This document shows, piece after piece, positions 25,070 through 33,659 of a stretch of 48,087 nt of DNA. Both the position numbers and the translations under genes were made by a program. The DNA comes from JAHEJA01 sp965657215 (GTDB lineage Bacteria > Pseudomonadota > Alphaproteobacteria > Rhodobacterales > Rhodobacteraceae), in the NCBI GenBank assembly GCA_965657215.1, contig CBFHNR010000020.1, positions 1 through 48,087 of the forward strand. The letters are read 5' to 3'. The notes beneath the pieces are model-generated. The model saw only the letters and a program-made list of their open reading frames with translations. It was not told where the DNA came from and made no database searches. Every line of letters starts with the position of its first letter. Position 1 is the stretch's first letter.

Positions 25070-28000
25070 ATGCCAAAAAGAACCGATATTTCATCCATCA
25101 TGATCATCGGAGCGGGGCCAATTGTAATCGGCCAAGCTTGTGAGTTCGACTATTCTGGTGCTCAGGCCTGTAAAGCCCTGCGCGAAGAAGGCTATCGCGT
25201 CATCTTGGTGAACTCAAACCCAGCGACGATCATGACGGATCCGGGTCTTGCCGATGCCACATATATTGAGCCAATCACCCCAGAGGTTGTCGCCAAAATC
25301 ATCGAAAAAGAACGCCCCGACGCGCTATTGCCGACAATGGGTGGTCAAACGGGCCTCAACACGGCGCTTGATCTAGAAGCGATGGGCGTCTTGGACAAGT
25401 TCGGCGTGGAAATGATCGGCGCAAAACGCGAAGCGATTAACATGGCAGAAGATCGAAAACTCTTCCGCGAAGCCATGGATCGCCTCGGCCTTGAAAACCC
25501 ACGCGCCACGATCATTACCGCCCCCAAGCGGGATGATGGCACGACTGACCTCAATGAAGGTGTGCGCCTCGCCGTGGACGCCCTAGACGACATTGGCCTT
25601 CCTGCGATTATCCGTCCTGCGTTTACTTTGGGTGGAACGGGTGGCGGTGTTGCGTATAACCGCGAAGATTATGAATTCTACTGCCGCTCAGGAATGGACG
25701 CTTCACCTGTGAACCAAATCTTGGTCGATGAATCCTTGCTGGGCTGGAAAGAATACGAAATGGAAGTTGTGCGCGACACAGCCGACAACGCTATCATCGT
25801 ATGCTCCATTGAAAACGTGGACCCTATGGGGGTTCACACAGGGGATTCGATCACTGTCGCCCCGGCCCTCACGCTGACGGACAAAGAATATCAAATCATG
25901 CGCAACGCCTCGATCGCGGTTCTGCGTGAAATTGGTGTGGAAACTGGCGGATCAAACGTTCAATGGGCGGTTAATCCAAAAGACGGTCGTATGGTCGTAA
26001 TTGAAATGAACCCACGCGTGTCCCGTTCGTCCGCTCTGGCGTCCAAGGCAACAGGGTTCCCAATTGCCAAAATCGCCGCAAAGCTGGCTGTTGGCTACAC
26101 ATTGGACGAGTTGGACAATGACATCACCAAAGTCACGCCTGCGTCCTTTGAACCGTCAATCGACTATGTCGTCACGAAAATTCCACGCTTTGCATTCGAG
26201 AAATTCGCAGGCTCAGAACCACATTTGACCACAGCGATGAAATCCGTCGGTGAGGCAATGGCAATCGGACGCACAATCCACGAGTCGTTGCAAAAAGCGT
26301 TGGCCTCTATGGAAACGGGTCTCACTGGGTTTGACGAAGTTGAGATCGAAGGTGCCCCTGAGAAATCCGCTGTAATCAAAGCGATCAGCAAACAAACACC
26401 TGACCGCATGCGCACTATCGCACAAGCGATGCGCCACGGCCTAAGCAATGACGAAATCCACACGGTCACCATGTTTGATCCGTGGTTCCTTGAGCGGATC
26501 CGCGAAATTGTCGAGGCCGAAGACGCCGTGCGCGCCAATGGTCTTCCCCAAGATGCGGATGGCATTCGTCACTTGAAAATGATGGGCTTTACCGATGCGC
26601 GTCTTGCGAACCTCACAGGGTTCAAAGAGTCCGACGTGCGCCGCGCGCGTCATGGGCTTGGCGTGACGGCTGCGTTCAAGCGCATCGACACCTGTGCCGC
26701 TGAATTTGAGGCGCAGACACCTTATATGTATTCCACATACGAAGCCCCCGTTATGGGCGATGTTGAATGCGAAGCGCGCCCGTCTGATCGCAAAAAAGTC
26801 GTCATCTTGGGCGGTGGTCCAAACCGTATTGGTCAAGGGATCGAATTTGATTACTGCTGCTGTCATGCGTGTTTCTCGCTCACAGATGCAGGCTATGAAA
26901 CGATCATGATCAACTGTAACCCTGAAACGGTTTCAACAGATTATGACACCTCAGATCGCCTTTATTTCGAACCGCTGACGTTCGAACATGTGATGGAAAT
27001 CCTGCGTGTCGAAAAGGAAAACGGCACACTGCATGGTGTGATTGTTCAATTTGGCGGCCAGACACCGTTGAAATTGGCAAACGACCTAGAGGCCGAAGGC
27101 ATCCCGATTTTGGGCACCTCGCCTGACGCGATTGACCTCGCCGAAGACCGTGAACGGTTCCAAGCGCTGGTTAACCAACTTGGTCTAAAACAACCCAAGA
27201 ACGGCATTGCCTCAACGGGCGCAGAGGCCTTGGCTATTGCTGATGAGATCGGGTTCCCATTGGTGATCCGCCCGTCCTATGTTCTAGGCGGTCGCGCGAT
27301 GGAAATCGTGCGCGATATGGCGCAGCTTGAACGCTATATTAATGAGGCTGTCGTTGTCTCAGGCGATAGCCCTGTTTTGCTAGATAGCTATCTCTCTGGT
27401 GCGGTCGAATGTGATGTAGATGCCTTGTCTGATGGGAAAACGGTTCACGTCGCAGGCATCATGCAGCACATCGAAGAAGCGGGCGTTCACTCAGGCGATA
27501 GCGCCTGTTCCTTGCCGCCCTATTCCCTAAGCGCTGAAATTATCGAAGGGCTCAAAGAACAAACTGAAGCCTTGGCTCTGGGGTTGAACGTTATCGGTCT
27601 GATGAATGTTCAATTCGCGGTCAAAGATGGCGATATCTATTTGATCGAGGTCAACCCACGCGCATCACGGACTGTGCCATTTGTTGCCAAGGCCACGGAT
27701 AGCGCGATTGCCTCTATTGCGGCACGTTTGATGGCGGGTGAGCCGATGTCAAACTTCCCAATGCGTGAACCATATCGCGATGCCTCTTATGACGAGAGCA
27801 TTCCATTGGGCGACCCAATGACGTTGGCCGATCCAATGCTGCCTTGGTTCTCTGTGAAAGAAGCGGTTATGCCATTCGCGCGCTTCCCAGGTGTGGATAC
27901 GATTTTGGGTCCAGAAATGCGCTCAACAGGCGAAGTCATGGGCTGGGATCGCAACTTTGGCCGCGCATTCCTTAAGGCGCAAATGGGGGCTGGCATGGAT

Positions 28001-28399
28001 CTGCCAACCTCAGGCAAAGTATTCTTTTCCATCAAAGATGCCGACAAAACAGATCACATGATCGAAGCCGCGCAAACCTTGATCACTCTTGGATTTGAGC
28101 TTGTTGCAACACGCGGAACCGCAGGCTGGCTACAGGCGTCAAACTTGGCGTGCAGCGAAGTGAACAAAGTCTACGAGGGGCGCCCCAATATCGTTGATAT
28201 GCTCAAGAACGATGAAATCGCACTTGTCATCAACACAACTGAGGGAACCCAAGCGGTGAACGATAGCCGCGAAATCCGCTCCGTCGCGCTCTTTGATAAG
28301 ATCCCATACTTCACAACCGCCGCAGGGGCGCACGCAGCCTCTCTTGCGATGCAGTCACGGACTGAAGGCGACATCAGCGTCAAACCGTTGCAAGGTTAA
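25070..28399 (+). CDS. carB: carbamoyl-phosphate synthase large subunit
   Basis: The 1109-residue enzyme makes carbamoyl phosphate for arginine and pyrimidines. It has two homologous ATP-grasp halves: carboxyphosphate (about 1-400) opening with MIIGAGPIVIGQACEFDYSG, and carbamoyl phosphate (about 570-960) opening with ILGGGPNRIGQGIEFDYCCC. An oligomerisation domain lies between, and an MGS-like allosteric domain at the end (about 970-1109, GFELVATRGTAGWLQ). The length is normal. The small subunit carA is not adjacent, as is usual in alphaproteobacteria. The start ATG at 25070 has CAGAGGTCCGACC just upstream. A strong terminator follows the stop. Confidence 0.97.
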   Translation: MPKRTDISSIMIIGAGPIVIGQACEFDYSGAQACKALREEGYRVILVNSNPATIMTDPGLADATYIEPITPEVVAKIIEKERPDALLPTMGGQTGLNTALDLEAMGVLDKFGVEMIGAKREAINMAEDRKLFREAMDRLGLENPRATIITAPKRDDGTTDLNEGVRLAVDALDDIGLPAIIRPAFTLGGTGGGVAYNREDYEFYCRSGMDASPVNQILVDESLLGWKEYEMEVVRDTADNAIIVCSIENVDPMGVHTGDSITVAPALTLTDKEYQIMRNASIAVLREIGVETGGSNVQWAVNPKDGRMVVIEMNPRVSRSSALASKATGFPIAKIAAKLAVGYTLDELDNDITKVTPASFEPSIDYVVTKIPRFAFEKFAGSEPHLTTAMKSVGEAMAIGRTIHESLQKALASMETGLTGFDEVEIEGAPEKSAVIKAISKQTPDRMRTIAQAMRHGLSNDEIHTVTMFDPWFLERIREIVEAEDAVRANGLPQDADGIRHLKMMGFTDARLANLTGFKESDVRRARHGLGVTAAFKRIDTCAAEFEAQTPYMYSTYEAPVMGDVECEARPSDRKKVVILGGGPNRIGQGIEFDYCCCHACFSLTDAGYETIMINCNPETVSTDYDTSDRLYFEPLTFEHVMEILRVEKENGTLHGVIVQFGGQTPLKLANDLEAEGIPILGTSPDAIDLAEDRERFQALVNQLGLKQPKNGIASTGAEALAIADEIGFPLVIRPSYVLGGRAMEIVRDMAQLERYINEAVVVSGDSPVLLDSYLSGAVECDVDALSDGKTVHVAGIMQHIEEAGVHSGDSACSLPPYSLSAEIIEGLKEQTEALALGLNVIGLMNVQFAVKDGDIYLIEVNPRASRTVPFVAKATDSAIASIAARLMAGEPMSNFPMREPYRDASYDESIPLGDPMTLADPMLPWFSVKEAVMPFARFPGVDTILGPEMRSTGEVMGWDRNFGRAFLKAQMGAGMDLPTSGKVFFSIKDADKTDHMIEAAQTLITLGFELVATRGTAGWLQASNLACSEVNKVYEGRPNIVDMLKNDEIALVINTTEGTQAVNDSREIRSVALFDKIPYFTTAAGAHAASLAMQSRTEGDISVKPLQG

Positions 28400-28403
28400 A
28401 TCA

Positions 28404-28433
28404 AAAAGGCCGAGGGTATCCCCCTCGGCTTTA
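28404..28433 (+). terminator. rho-independent terminator of carB
   Basis: GCCGAGGG, loop TATCC, CCCTCGGC then TTTATTCTTT, flanked upstream by an A-run; it starts 5 bases after the carB stop. Confidence 0.9.
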
Positions 28434-28476
28434 TTCTTTGGGTGAGTTCATTATTTCAGACTATTGATGAAATAAT

Positions 28477-29367
28477 TTAAGATTTACGCGTTTTCCAACG
28501 GCGATGAATCCAAAACCATTGTTCAGGATTTATACGAACACGTCTCTCAAGGCTATCGTTAAGATCTTGGGTCATTTGTAAAGCATCGCTGTGTTCAATC
28601 GGAGCTTCTAGAGAGATTTCATAGCTCAGGTCAGGTTGGCGAACGGCATAAGCCGGGACAACAACCGCATCAAATTTAAGCGCCAGCTCAGCAACCGATA
28701 AAGCGGTATAAGCCGTTTCCCCAAAAAAGGTGACAGGTTCTCCGTTTTTTGCATGCTGATCTATCAACACAGCCAAGGTGCCACCGCCACGCAAAAATGT
28801 AACCATTTCCTTTAAACCAGGGCGACCGCGTTCAAACAAAGGCGTGCCGATTTTTGATATGGACGCGATGTAATCCTCGTGAAAATAAGGATTGTTCATG
28901 CGACGATAGAGGCCACCGACAGAGAGGCCTGCGTGGATCAAATTTGAACGCACAGCGTCATAATTGCCAAAATGCCCAGAGACCACAATGGTCGGGCGTC
29001 CCGTAGATTGCGCCTGCTTTAGAATATCCAGACCTGGACCCGTGATTGGCATACCTATGACATGCTTGGAAAACTCATCTGGGGAAAAGAGTTCGGTCAA
29101 TGTTATGCCAACGTTGCGGCACACCTGTGACGAGAGCGCTTTGGCGTCGTCAGGTGAGACTTCGGGCCAAACCTTGGCCAAATTATCGACGACACGTTTA
29201 TTATAGCCAGCCAATGGCGCGACCACTCTGCCAAACAGCCAGCCCCCAAACCGGCGGCGCGGCTGAAACGGGATCAATCGGATCACCCAAAGGAACACAC
29301 GAATAAGCGCAGCTTGAATGCGATATTTTCGAAGTAATTTAGAAGAGAGTGTCGATGTTTTCGCCAC
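28477..29367 (-). CDS. LpxL/HtrB-type lysophospholipid (lipid A) acyltransferase
   Basis: The 296-residue protein has an N-terminal hydrophobic segment (about 20-34) and the LpxL-family acyltransferase fold. The catalytic Hx4D motif is H132-FGNY-D137 in SGHFGNYD. GLYRRMNNPYFHEDY and AVLIDQHAKNGEPVTFFGETAYT match the family's second and third blocks. It would transfer a secondary acyl chain to lipid A or a related lipid at the inner membrane. Which chain or lipid cannot be told from sequence. The frame overlaps upstream open frames of the divergent phosphatase gene only if the latter's long start is used. Confidence 0.88.
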   Translation of the reverse strand: MAKTSTLSSKLLRKYRIQAALIRVFLWVIRLIPFQPRRRFGGWLFGRVVAPLAGYNKRVVDNLAKVWPEVSPDDAKALSSQVCRNVGITLTELFSPDEFSKHVIGMPITGPGLDILKQAQSTGRPTIVVSGHFGNYDAVRSNLIHAGLSVGGLYRRMNNPYFHEDYIASISKIGTPLFERGRPGLKEMVTFLRGGGTLAVLIDQHAKNGEPVTFFGETAYTALSVAELALKFDAVVVPAYAVRQPDLSYEISLEAPIEHSDALQMTQDLNDSLERRVRINPEQWFWIHRRWKTRKS

Positions 29368-29516
29368 AGGTGACCTCTGGGACAGTTAAATTTTCTAGTA
29401 ATTTCCTAGCACCTAAACACCTCAAGTACCAGTCACGTAAAGCTTTTCAGTTTACAATAGAATTCAATCTTTCTAAACAATATCGCTTACACTTTGGACA
29501 GAAATTGGCAAACAAA

Positions 29517-30152
29517 ATGGCAAAAAAACCGACATTTGAATCAGGAATTAGGTCCGAAGTGGAATTGAAAAGGGCTTTAAAATACGCGCGATTTGCAGAT
29601 CATGCAATTTTACGCGATATTTGGACAAATTTTTACATGGTTGCAAAAGACGTTTATCGATCAAATCACCCAACTCCCAAACAGTTGAACCGTATAAAGG
29701 ACATGGGAGTCAAATCGATTTTAAGCCTACGTTCTGAGGATTTTTATGGATCCCAAACCGAACGTTATTTGTGTGATCAACTTGGGCTGAGGTTAGAGTT
29801 TTGCCCGATGACCGCCAGTCGCGCGCCCACTGTTTCGGAATTACAAAACCTGCTAGAGGCCTTTGACACCCTTCCTCGCCCCTTTTTGATCCATTGCAAA
29901 TCTGGCGCGGATCGCTCAGGCCTTGCGGCGGCACTGTATCAAATTGATCACGACGGCATTGATCCAAAGATCGCCAAGAAAAAGATGCTCTCTCTGCGTT
30001 TTATTCACTTGGGATGGACAAAAAAAGGCATTTTAGGTGCTTTTGTTGATGCCTATGACACCGCAAGACAGGAAACAGGCATTACGCTGAGAGACTGGAT
30101 TAGCACCAAGTATGATCCAGAAAACCTACAACGCGACTTTGATCAAGCATAA
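29517..30152 (+). CDS. dual-specificity/tyrosine phosphatase family protein
   Basis: The 211-residue protein carries the cysteine phosphatase signature C127-KSGAD-R133 (HCKSGADRSG). Preceding elements are YRSNHPTPKQLNRIKDMGVKSILSLR and a general acid candidate near residue 75. It matches the compact Siw14/DSP-like bacterial phosphatases; the substrate may be a phosphoprotein or an inositol-type phosphate, not decidable here. The frame is open from 29349, but similarity begins near the ATG at 29517, chosen as start; no strong Shine-Dalgarno supports it. The 3' end overlaps the convergent lacI1 gene by 10 bases. Confidence 0.82.
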   Translation: MAKKPTFESGIRSEVELKRALKYARFADHAILRDIWTNFYMVAKDVYRSNHPTPKQLNRIKDMGVKSILSLRSEDFYGSQTERYLCDQLGLRLEFCPMTASRAPTVSELQNLLEAFDTLPRPFLIHCKSGADRSGLAAALYQIDHDGIDPKIAKKKMLSLRFIHLGWTKKGILGAFVDAYDTARQETGITLRDWISTKYDPENLQRDFDQA

Positions 30153-31192
30153 TCCGTTTGAGCGGCACGCAAGGGGGCGGGTCCCGTTGAAGCCCCAACA
30201 ACTAGCTGTGCTTCCCAAAGAACATGGCTCGGAACGTCAGACGGGTTTTCAATATTGTGGATCAATAACTCAGCTAATTTGCGACCTGCATCACGCACCG
30301 ATGAACGCGTTGCCGTAAACATTGGGACCTCGCCCGTGTTCTGCATATACGAGAGATCATCATCGTGCGTTAGGATCGAAACATTCTTACCAACAACCAA
30401 GCCCAGCTCCTGAACCGCACGACGTACGCCCATCGCGACCAAAATAGATGACGTTAGAAAAGCAGTCGGCGCATTTTCTGCCGCCAACTGCTCGGACGCG
30501 ATACGATACCCATAGTGTTCTGTCATTTCCTCAAAGAAAACGAGGGTGTCATCATAATCTACACCTCGCGACGTCAAAGCATCGATATACCCTTGGCGCC
30601 GTCGCAAGGCAAAATTCAGGCTAGACAAACCATTCAACAAGGCAATGCGGTGATGGCCCAGATCGATCAAAAAATCTGTTGCACGCTGAAACGCGCGCTT
30701 GTTGTTGACATCGAGCCACGTGTAATCCGCCTCGCTCCCCGGGGTGCGCCCATGCACCGCGAAAGGAAGCCCAACCGAGCGCAACAAATCGATCCGCGGA
30801 TCCATGCTGCGAGGTCCATGCACAATGATGCCGTCAACAGATTTTTTGGCGGCTATCTCGCGATAATGGGTTTCTTCTTCGGCGTCATTCACAACAGACA
30901 GCACCATATCATACCCAGATTTCGAATAAACTTCGCCAGCACCCGCAATGAAATCTGCAAAGACTGGGTTCACCATCTCATTTGCGCCCGACACGGTCAA
31001 AACATGCCCAATCGACATCGTGCGCCCCATTGCCAAACGACGGGCTTGCGAACTGGGGCGGTAGTTGTATTTATCTGCCATCTGTTGAACTTTGAGGCGC
31101 GTTTCTTCGCGCACCTCTGGGTATCCGTTCAAGGCACGGCTCACTGTCGTTTGTGACAGTCCCAATTTCGTTGACAGTTCCTTTAAGTTCAC
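30143..31192 (-). CDS. LacI-family transcriptional regulator (lacI1, AglR-like)
   Basis: The 349-residue regulator has the LacI HTH (MNLKELSTKLGLSQTTVSRALNGYPEV, residues 1-27), a hinge helix (SSQARRLAMGRT) and a periplasmic-binding-protein-like sensor domain (about 60-335). In style it is close to AglR-type regulators of sugar uptake. It starts with the GTG at 31192. It is the last gene on the strand of the polyol operon but is separated from mtlK by 197 bases carrying its own promoter and two copies of the palindrome CAAAGCGCTTTG, so it is probably autoregulated. Its other targets may lie outside the window. Ligand unknown. Confidence 0.88.
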   Translation of the reverse strand: MNLKELSTKLGLSQTTVSRALNGYPEVREETRLKVQQMADKYNYRPSSQARRLAMGRTMSIGHVLTVSGANEMVNPVFADFIAGAGEVYSKSGYDMVLSVVNDAEEETHYREIAAKKSVDGIIVHGPRSMDPRIDLLRSVGLPFAVHGRTPGSEADYTWLDVNNKRAFQRATDFLIDLGHHRIALLNGLSSLNFALRRRQGYIDALTSRGVDYDDTLVFFEEMTEHYGYRIASEQLAAENAPTAFLTSSILVAMGVRRAVQELGLVVGKNVSILTHDDDLSYMQNTGEVPMFTATRSSVRDAGRKLAELLIHNIENPSDVPSHVLWEAQLVVGASTGPAPLRAAQTDYA

Positions 31193-31201
31193 TGAAGGCC
31201 C

Positions 31202-31215
31202 TCAAAGCGCTTTGA
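31202..31215. promoter_or_regulatory. LacI-type operator, proximal to lacI1
   Basis: TCAAAGCGCTTTGA is a perfect 14-bp palindrome with the central CG typical of LacI-family sites. It ends 9 bases before the lacI1 start and touches its Shine-Dalgarno (GAGGG), so bound repressor would block transcription or initiation. Confidence 0.8.
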
Positions 31216-31267
31216 TGGTTTCAAAAGTTGCAGCAGTTTAGAACATTTGTTCAAGCTGACAACATAA

Positions 31268-31296
31268 ATATTATGCGGTTTTCACGCAAAATTCAA
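31268..31296 (-). promoter_or_regulatory. putative sigma-70 promoter of lacI1
   Basis: On the minus strand TTGAAT (31296-31291), a 17-base spacer, and TAATAT (31273-31268). It lies between the two CAAAGCGCTTTG sites, with the upstream site touching the -35. A second, weaker candidate (TTGTCA, 16 bases, TAAACT) lies a little downstream. Confidence 0.6.
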
Positions 31297-31299
31297 TCT

Positions 31300-31311
31300 C
31301 AAAGCGCTTTG
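31300..31311. promoter_or_regulatory. LacI-type operator, distal to lacI1
   Basis: CAAAGCGCTTTG repeats the core of the proximal site exactly, 97 bp away centre to centre (about nine helical turns). It lies directly upstream of the putative -35. Two sites at this spacing would allow repression by looping. Confidence 0.75.
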
Positions 31312-31389
31312 GCATTTCAGCCGAAGCACGTGGCAATACTCCATAGATTGCATCTAGGTTCAAAACCGAAACGGCAGCTTGATTTAGGT

Positions 31390-32886
31390 TTAGGAGTTTA
31401 AATACTCTGAAATCGCGGCTCTTGTCTCTTGAGACCAGATCAACGCCAACCAATAAGTGAAGCGATCAACGAAGGCCGCGTTATCCGCGATATCACCATA
31501 ATAATGACGTTGCTCAAGCCACACAATCGGTGTGCTTTTCGCCTCTTTAGCGGTACGTGTCAGTTGATCCCAGAAAGGATCATTTGCCTCGATCAAGGTT
31601 CCATCTTCGCGCGACCCTTCGCACATGCGAGCCCAAAGCGCTTGCGACAAGGCCAATCCATCAATTTTTGTGCCCGCCTGAATTGCCTCGTGAACAACAG
31701 GCAAGATAAACCCTGTATGCCGAGATGACCCATCAAAAGCCACACGGCGCACGGTGTCAATGATCTCAGGGTTTGAGAACCGTTCATGTATGAGGTCCAC
31801 ATAACGCGCAGGCGTCATACCTGTAACGTCGCTAACGTGCGGTGACACTTCTTCGACAGCGATCTTTCTAAACAAACCCGCGATTTGCGGATCTTCCATA
31901 CATTCTGAAATCGATTGCATGGACAGAATTTCACCTGGGTTGGATACAACTTGGTGCCCGCCGTTCAAAATACGGATTTTCATGGCCTCAAAGGAATGCA
32001 CATCGTTTGATAGCGTCGCGCCAGCATCTTCCCAATTTGGGCGGCCCGCGCAGAAATCATCCTCGATCACCCACTGGCGGAAATTTTCATGCGTTACGGG
32101 ACTTTGATCATCAATTCCGAACGATGCCGCCAAAGAGATTTCCTTGGGACCCGTTGCGGGAACAATGCAATCGACCATTGAATTTGGGAATGTGCAATTT
32201 TCATCAATCCATTGCGCCAAGTCAGGATCAGACAACTGAGCCAAGGACACAACGGTTTGCCGAAGGATGGCGCCGTTGCCTTGTAAATTGTCACAGCTCT
32301 GACCAGTGAATGGCCCCAAGCCCGCTGCGCGTCGAATGCGCAGCGCAGCAATCATCGCTCCAAAAGCCGTTCTTGGTGTGTCAGGGTTGGCGGCGTCATG
32401 TATGATATCGGGATGATTGGCATCAAAACCCTTGGTGACGGGATCGATATAGTATCCACCTTCTGTCACGGTCAGCGCGACAATGCGGATATCTGATTGC
32501 GCCATGCGTTCGATAAGCGGCCCGTTTCCGTCTTGGATCGGAACATAGTCAATCATCGATCCGCAAACTTCGGCAGAGCGTCCTTTTGGGTCCAACTCAA
32601 TGAGCGTTGTCAGATAATCTTGGGACGCTAGTTTTTCGCGTTGGGCTTGATCATAACTGCGCACACCTGCGCCAATGATTGCCCAATCAAGCGCCTGCCC
32701 CGACTGCATAAGGCGATGCAAATACCATGCTTGGTGCGCGCGATGAAAATTTCCCAAGCCAATGTGAACAATCCCTGCGGACAGAGCAGAGCGATCATAA
32801 AGCGGTCGCTTTATGTGGCTGGGCAAGGATGCCAAACTTTCATTTGAAAGAGGAATAAGGGTATCATTCAAAATCGCTTGTGCCAT
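31390..32886 (-). CDS. mtlK: mannitol 2-dehydrogenase (polyol-specific long-chain dehydrogenase)
   Basis: The 498-residue NAD-dependent enzyme oxidises mannitol (and often arabinitol or sorbitol) to the ketose in the cytoplasm. The NAD-binding segment IVHIGLGNFHRAHQA is near residue 40. The catalytic block KIRILNGGHQ near residue 310 shows the K-x4-N-x2-H triad of the family. The start was set at the ATG at 32886, which overlaps the smoS stop (TAATG); a longer frame to 32922 would run into smoS. It is the last enzyme gene of the operon. No fructokinase (mtlZ) follows, unlike in the Rhodobacter sphaeroides operon. Confidence 0.93.
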   Translation of the reverse strand: MAQAILNDTLIPLSNESLASLPSHIKRPLYDRSALSAGIVHIGLGNFHRAHQAWYLHRLMQSGQALDWAIIGAGVRSYDQAQREKLASQDYLTTLIELDPKGRSAEVCGSMIDYVPIQDGNGPLIERMAQSDIRIVALTVTEGGYYIDPVTKGFDANHPDIIHDAANPDTPRTAFGAMIAALRIRRAAGLGPFTGQSCDNLQGNGAILRQTVVSLAQLSDPDLAQWIDENCTFPNSMVDCIVPATGPKEISLAASFGIDDQSPVTHENFRQWVIEDDFCAGRPNWEDAGATLSNDVHSFEAMKIRILNGGHQVVSNPGEILSMQSISECMEDPQIAGLFRKIAVEEVSPHVSDVTGMTPARYVDLIHERFSNPEIIDTVRRVAFDGSSRHTGFILPVVHEAIQAGTKIDGLALSQALWARMCEGSREDGTLIEANDPFWDQLTRTAKEAKSTPIVWLEQRHYYGDIADNAAFVDRFTYWLALIWSQETRAAISEYLNS

Positions 32887-33659
32887 TAGCTCATCCATTG
32901 TCCGCCGTCGACGTTGTAGCATTGCGCAACGATATAGTCGGCGTCATCGCTTGCGAGGAATACGGCCATTCCTGTTAGATCTTCTGCGCGACCCATTCGT
33001 CCGTAGGGAACACTTGAGCCGACTTCTTTTTTCTTTTGACCGGGGGCTTTGTTTTCATATTTTGCAAAAAACGCGTCGACACCATCCCAATGCTCGCCAT
33101 CCACCACACCTGGCGCGATGGCGTTCACGTTTATCCCGTGCTCTATCAGGTTAAGCCCAGCCGATTGGGTCAAGCTAATGACAGCCGCCTTTGTTGCGCA
33201 GTAAACAGCAACAAGGGGTTCACCGCGGCGCCCCGCTTGGCTCGCCATGTTGATGATTTTGCCTTTGACGCCGTCCGCTATCATGGTTTTTGCAACAGCC
33301 TGCATCATGAACAATGGACCTGAGACGTTGATATTAAAAAGCGTGTCAAAGTCGGCGCGATCAATATCAACAATCGGAGCCGCCGAAAAAACGGCCGCGT
33401 TATTGATCAAGATATCAATCTGACCGAAGGCCTCTTTGGTGTCTTGAACCGCGGCGTCAATACTGGCTTGCTGAGTGACATCAAGAGGAACGGCAATCGC
33501 TTGATCCCCAAGCTCCCTCGCTGTTTGTTGCGCACGCGTGATGTCAATATCAGCAATCGCCACGCGCGCGCCCTCGTGGATATAGGCCTGAGCAAAAGCT
33601 CGACCTATTCCACGGGCCGCACCCGTAATGAGAGCTGATTTGCCATCAAGTCGTTTCAT
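32886..33659 (-). CDS. smoS: sorbitol/L-iditol dehydrogenase, short-chain (SmoS)
   Basis: The 257-residue SDR has TGAARGIG (NAD binding, residues 12-19), NNAAV, the catalytic serine in INMASQAG, and YCATKAA (Y-x3-K). MKRLDGKSALITGAARGIG and the closing YNVDGGQWMS match the SmoS/PolS group that oxidises D-sorbitol to fructose. Position between the transporter ATPase and mannitol dehydrogenase supports the assignment. ATGA overlap with smoK upstream and TAATG with mtlK downstream indicate translational coupling. Confidence 0.92.
   Translation of the reverse strand: MKRLDGKSALITGAARGIGRAFAQAYIHEGARVAIADIDITRAQQTARELGDQAIAVPLDVTQQASIDAAVQDTKEAFGQIDILINNAAVFSAAPIVDIDRADFDTLFNINVSGPLFMMQAVAKTMIADGVKGKIINMASQAGRRGEPLVAVYCATKAAVISLTQSAGLNLIEHGINVNAIAPGVVDGEHWDGVDAFFAKYENKAPGQKKKEVGSSVPYGRMGRAEDLTGMAVFLASDDADYIVAQCYNVDGGQWMS

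Noticed and set aside
30515..31156. Open frame of 213 codons opposite lacI1
   Set aside because: It is antisense to a clear LacI regulator, with an arginine/histidine-rich composition typical of a shadow frame.
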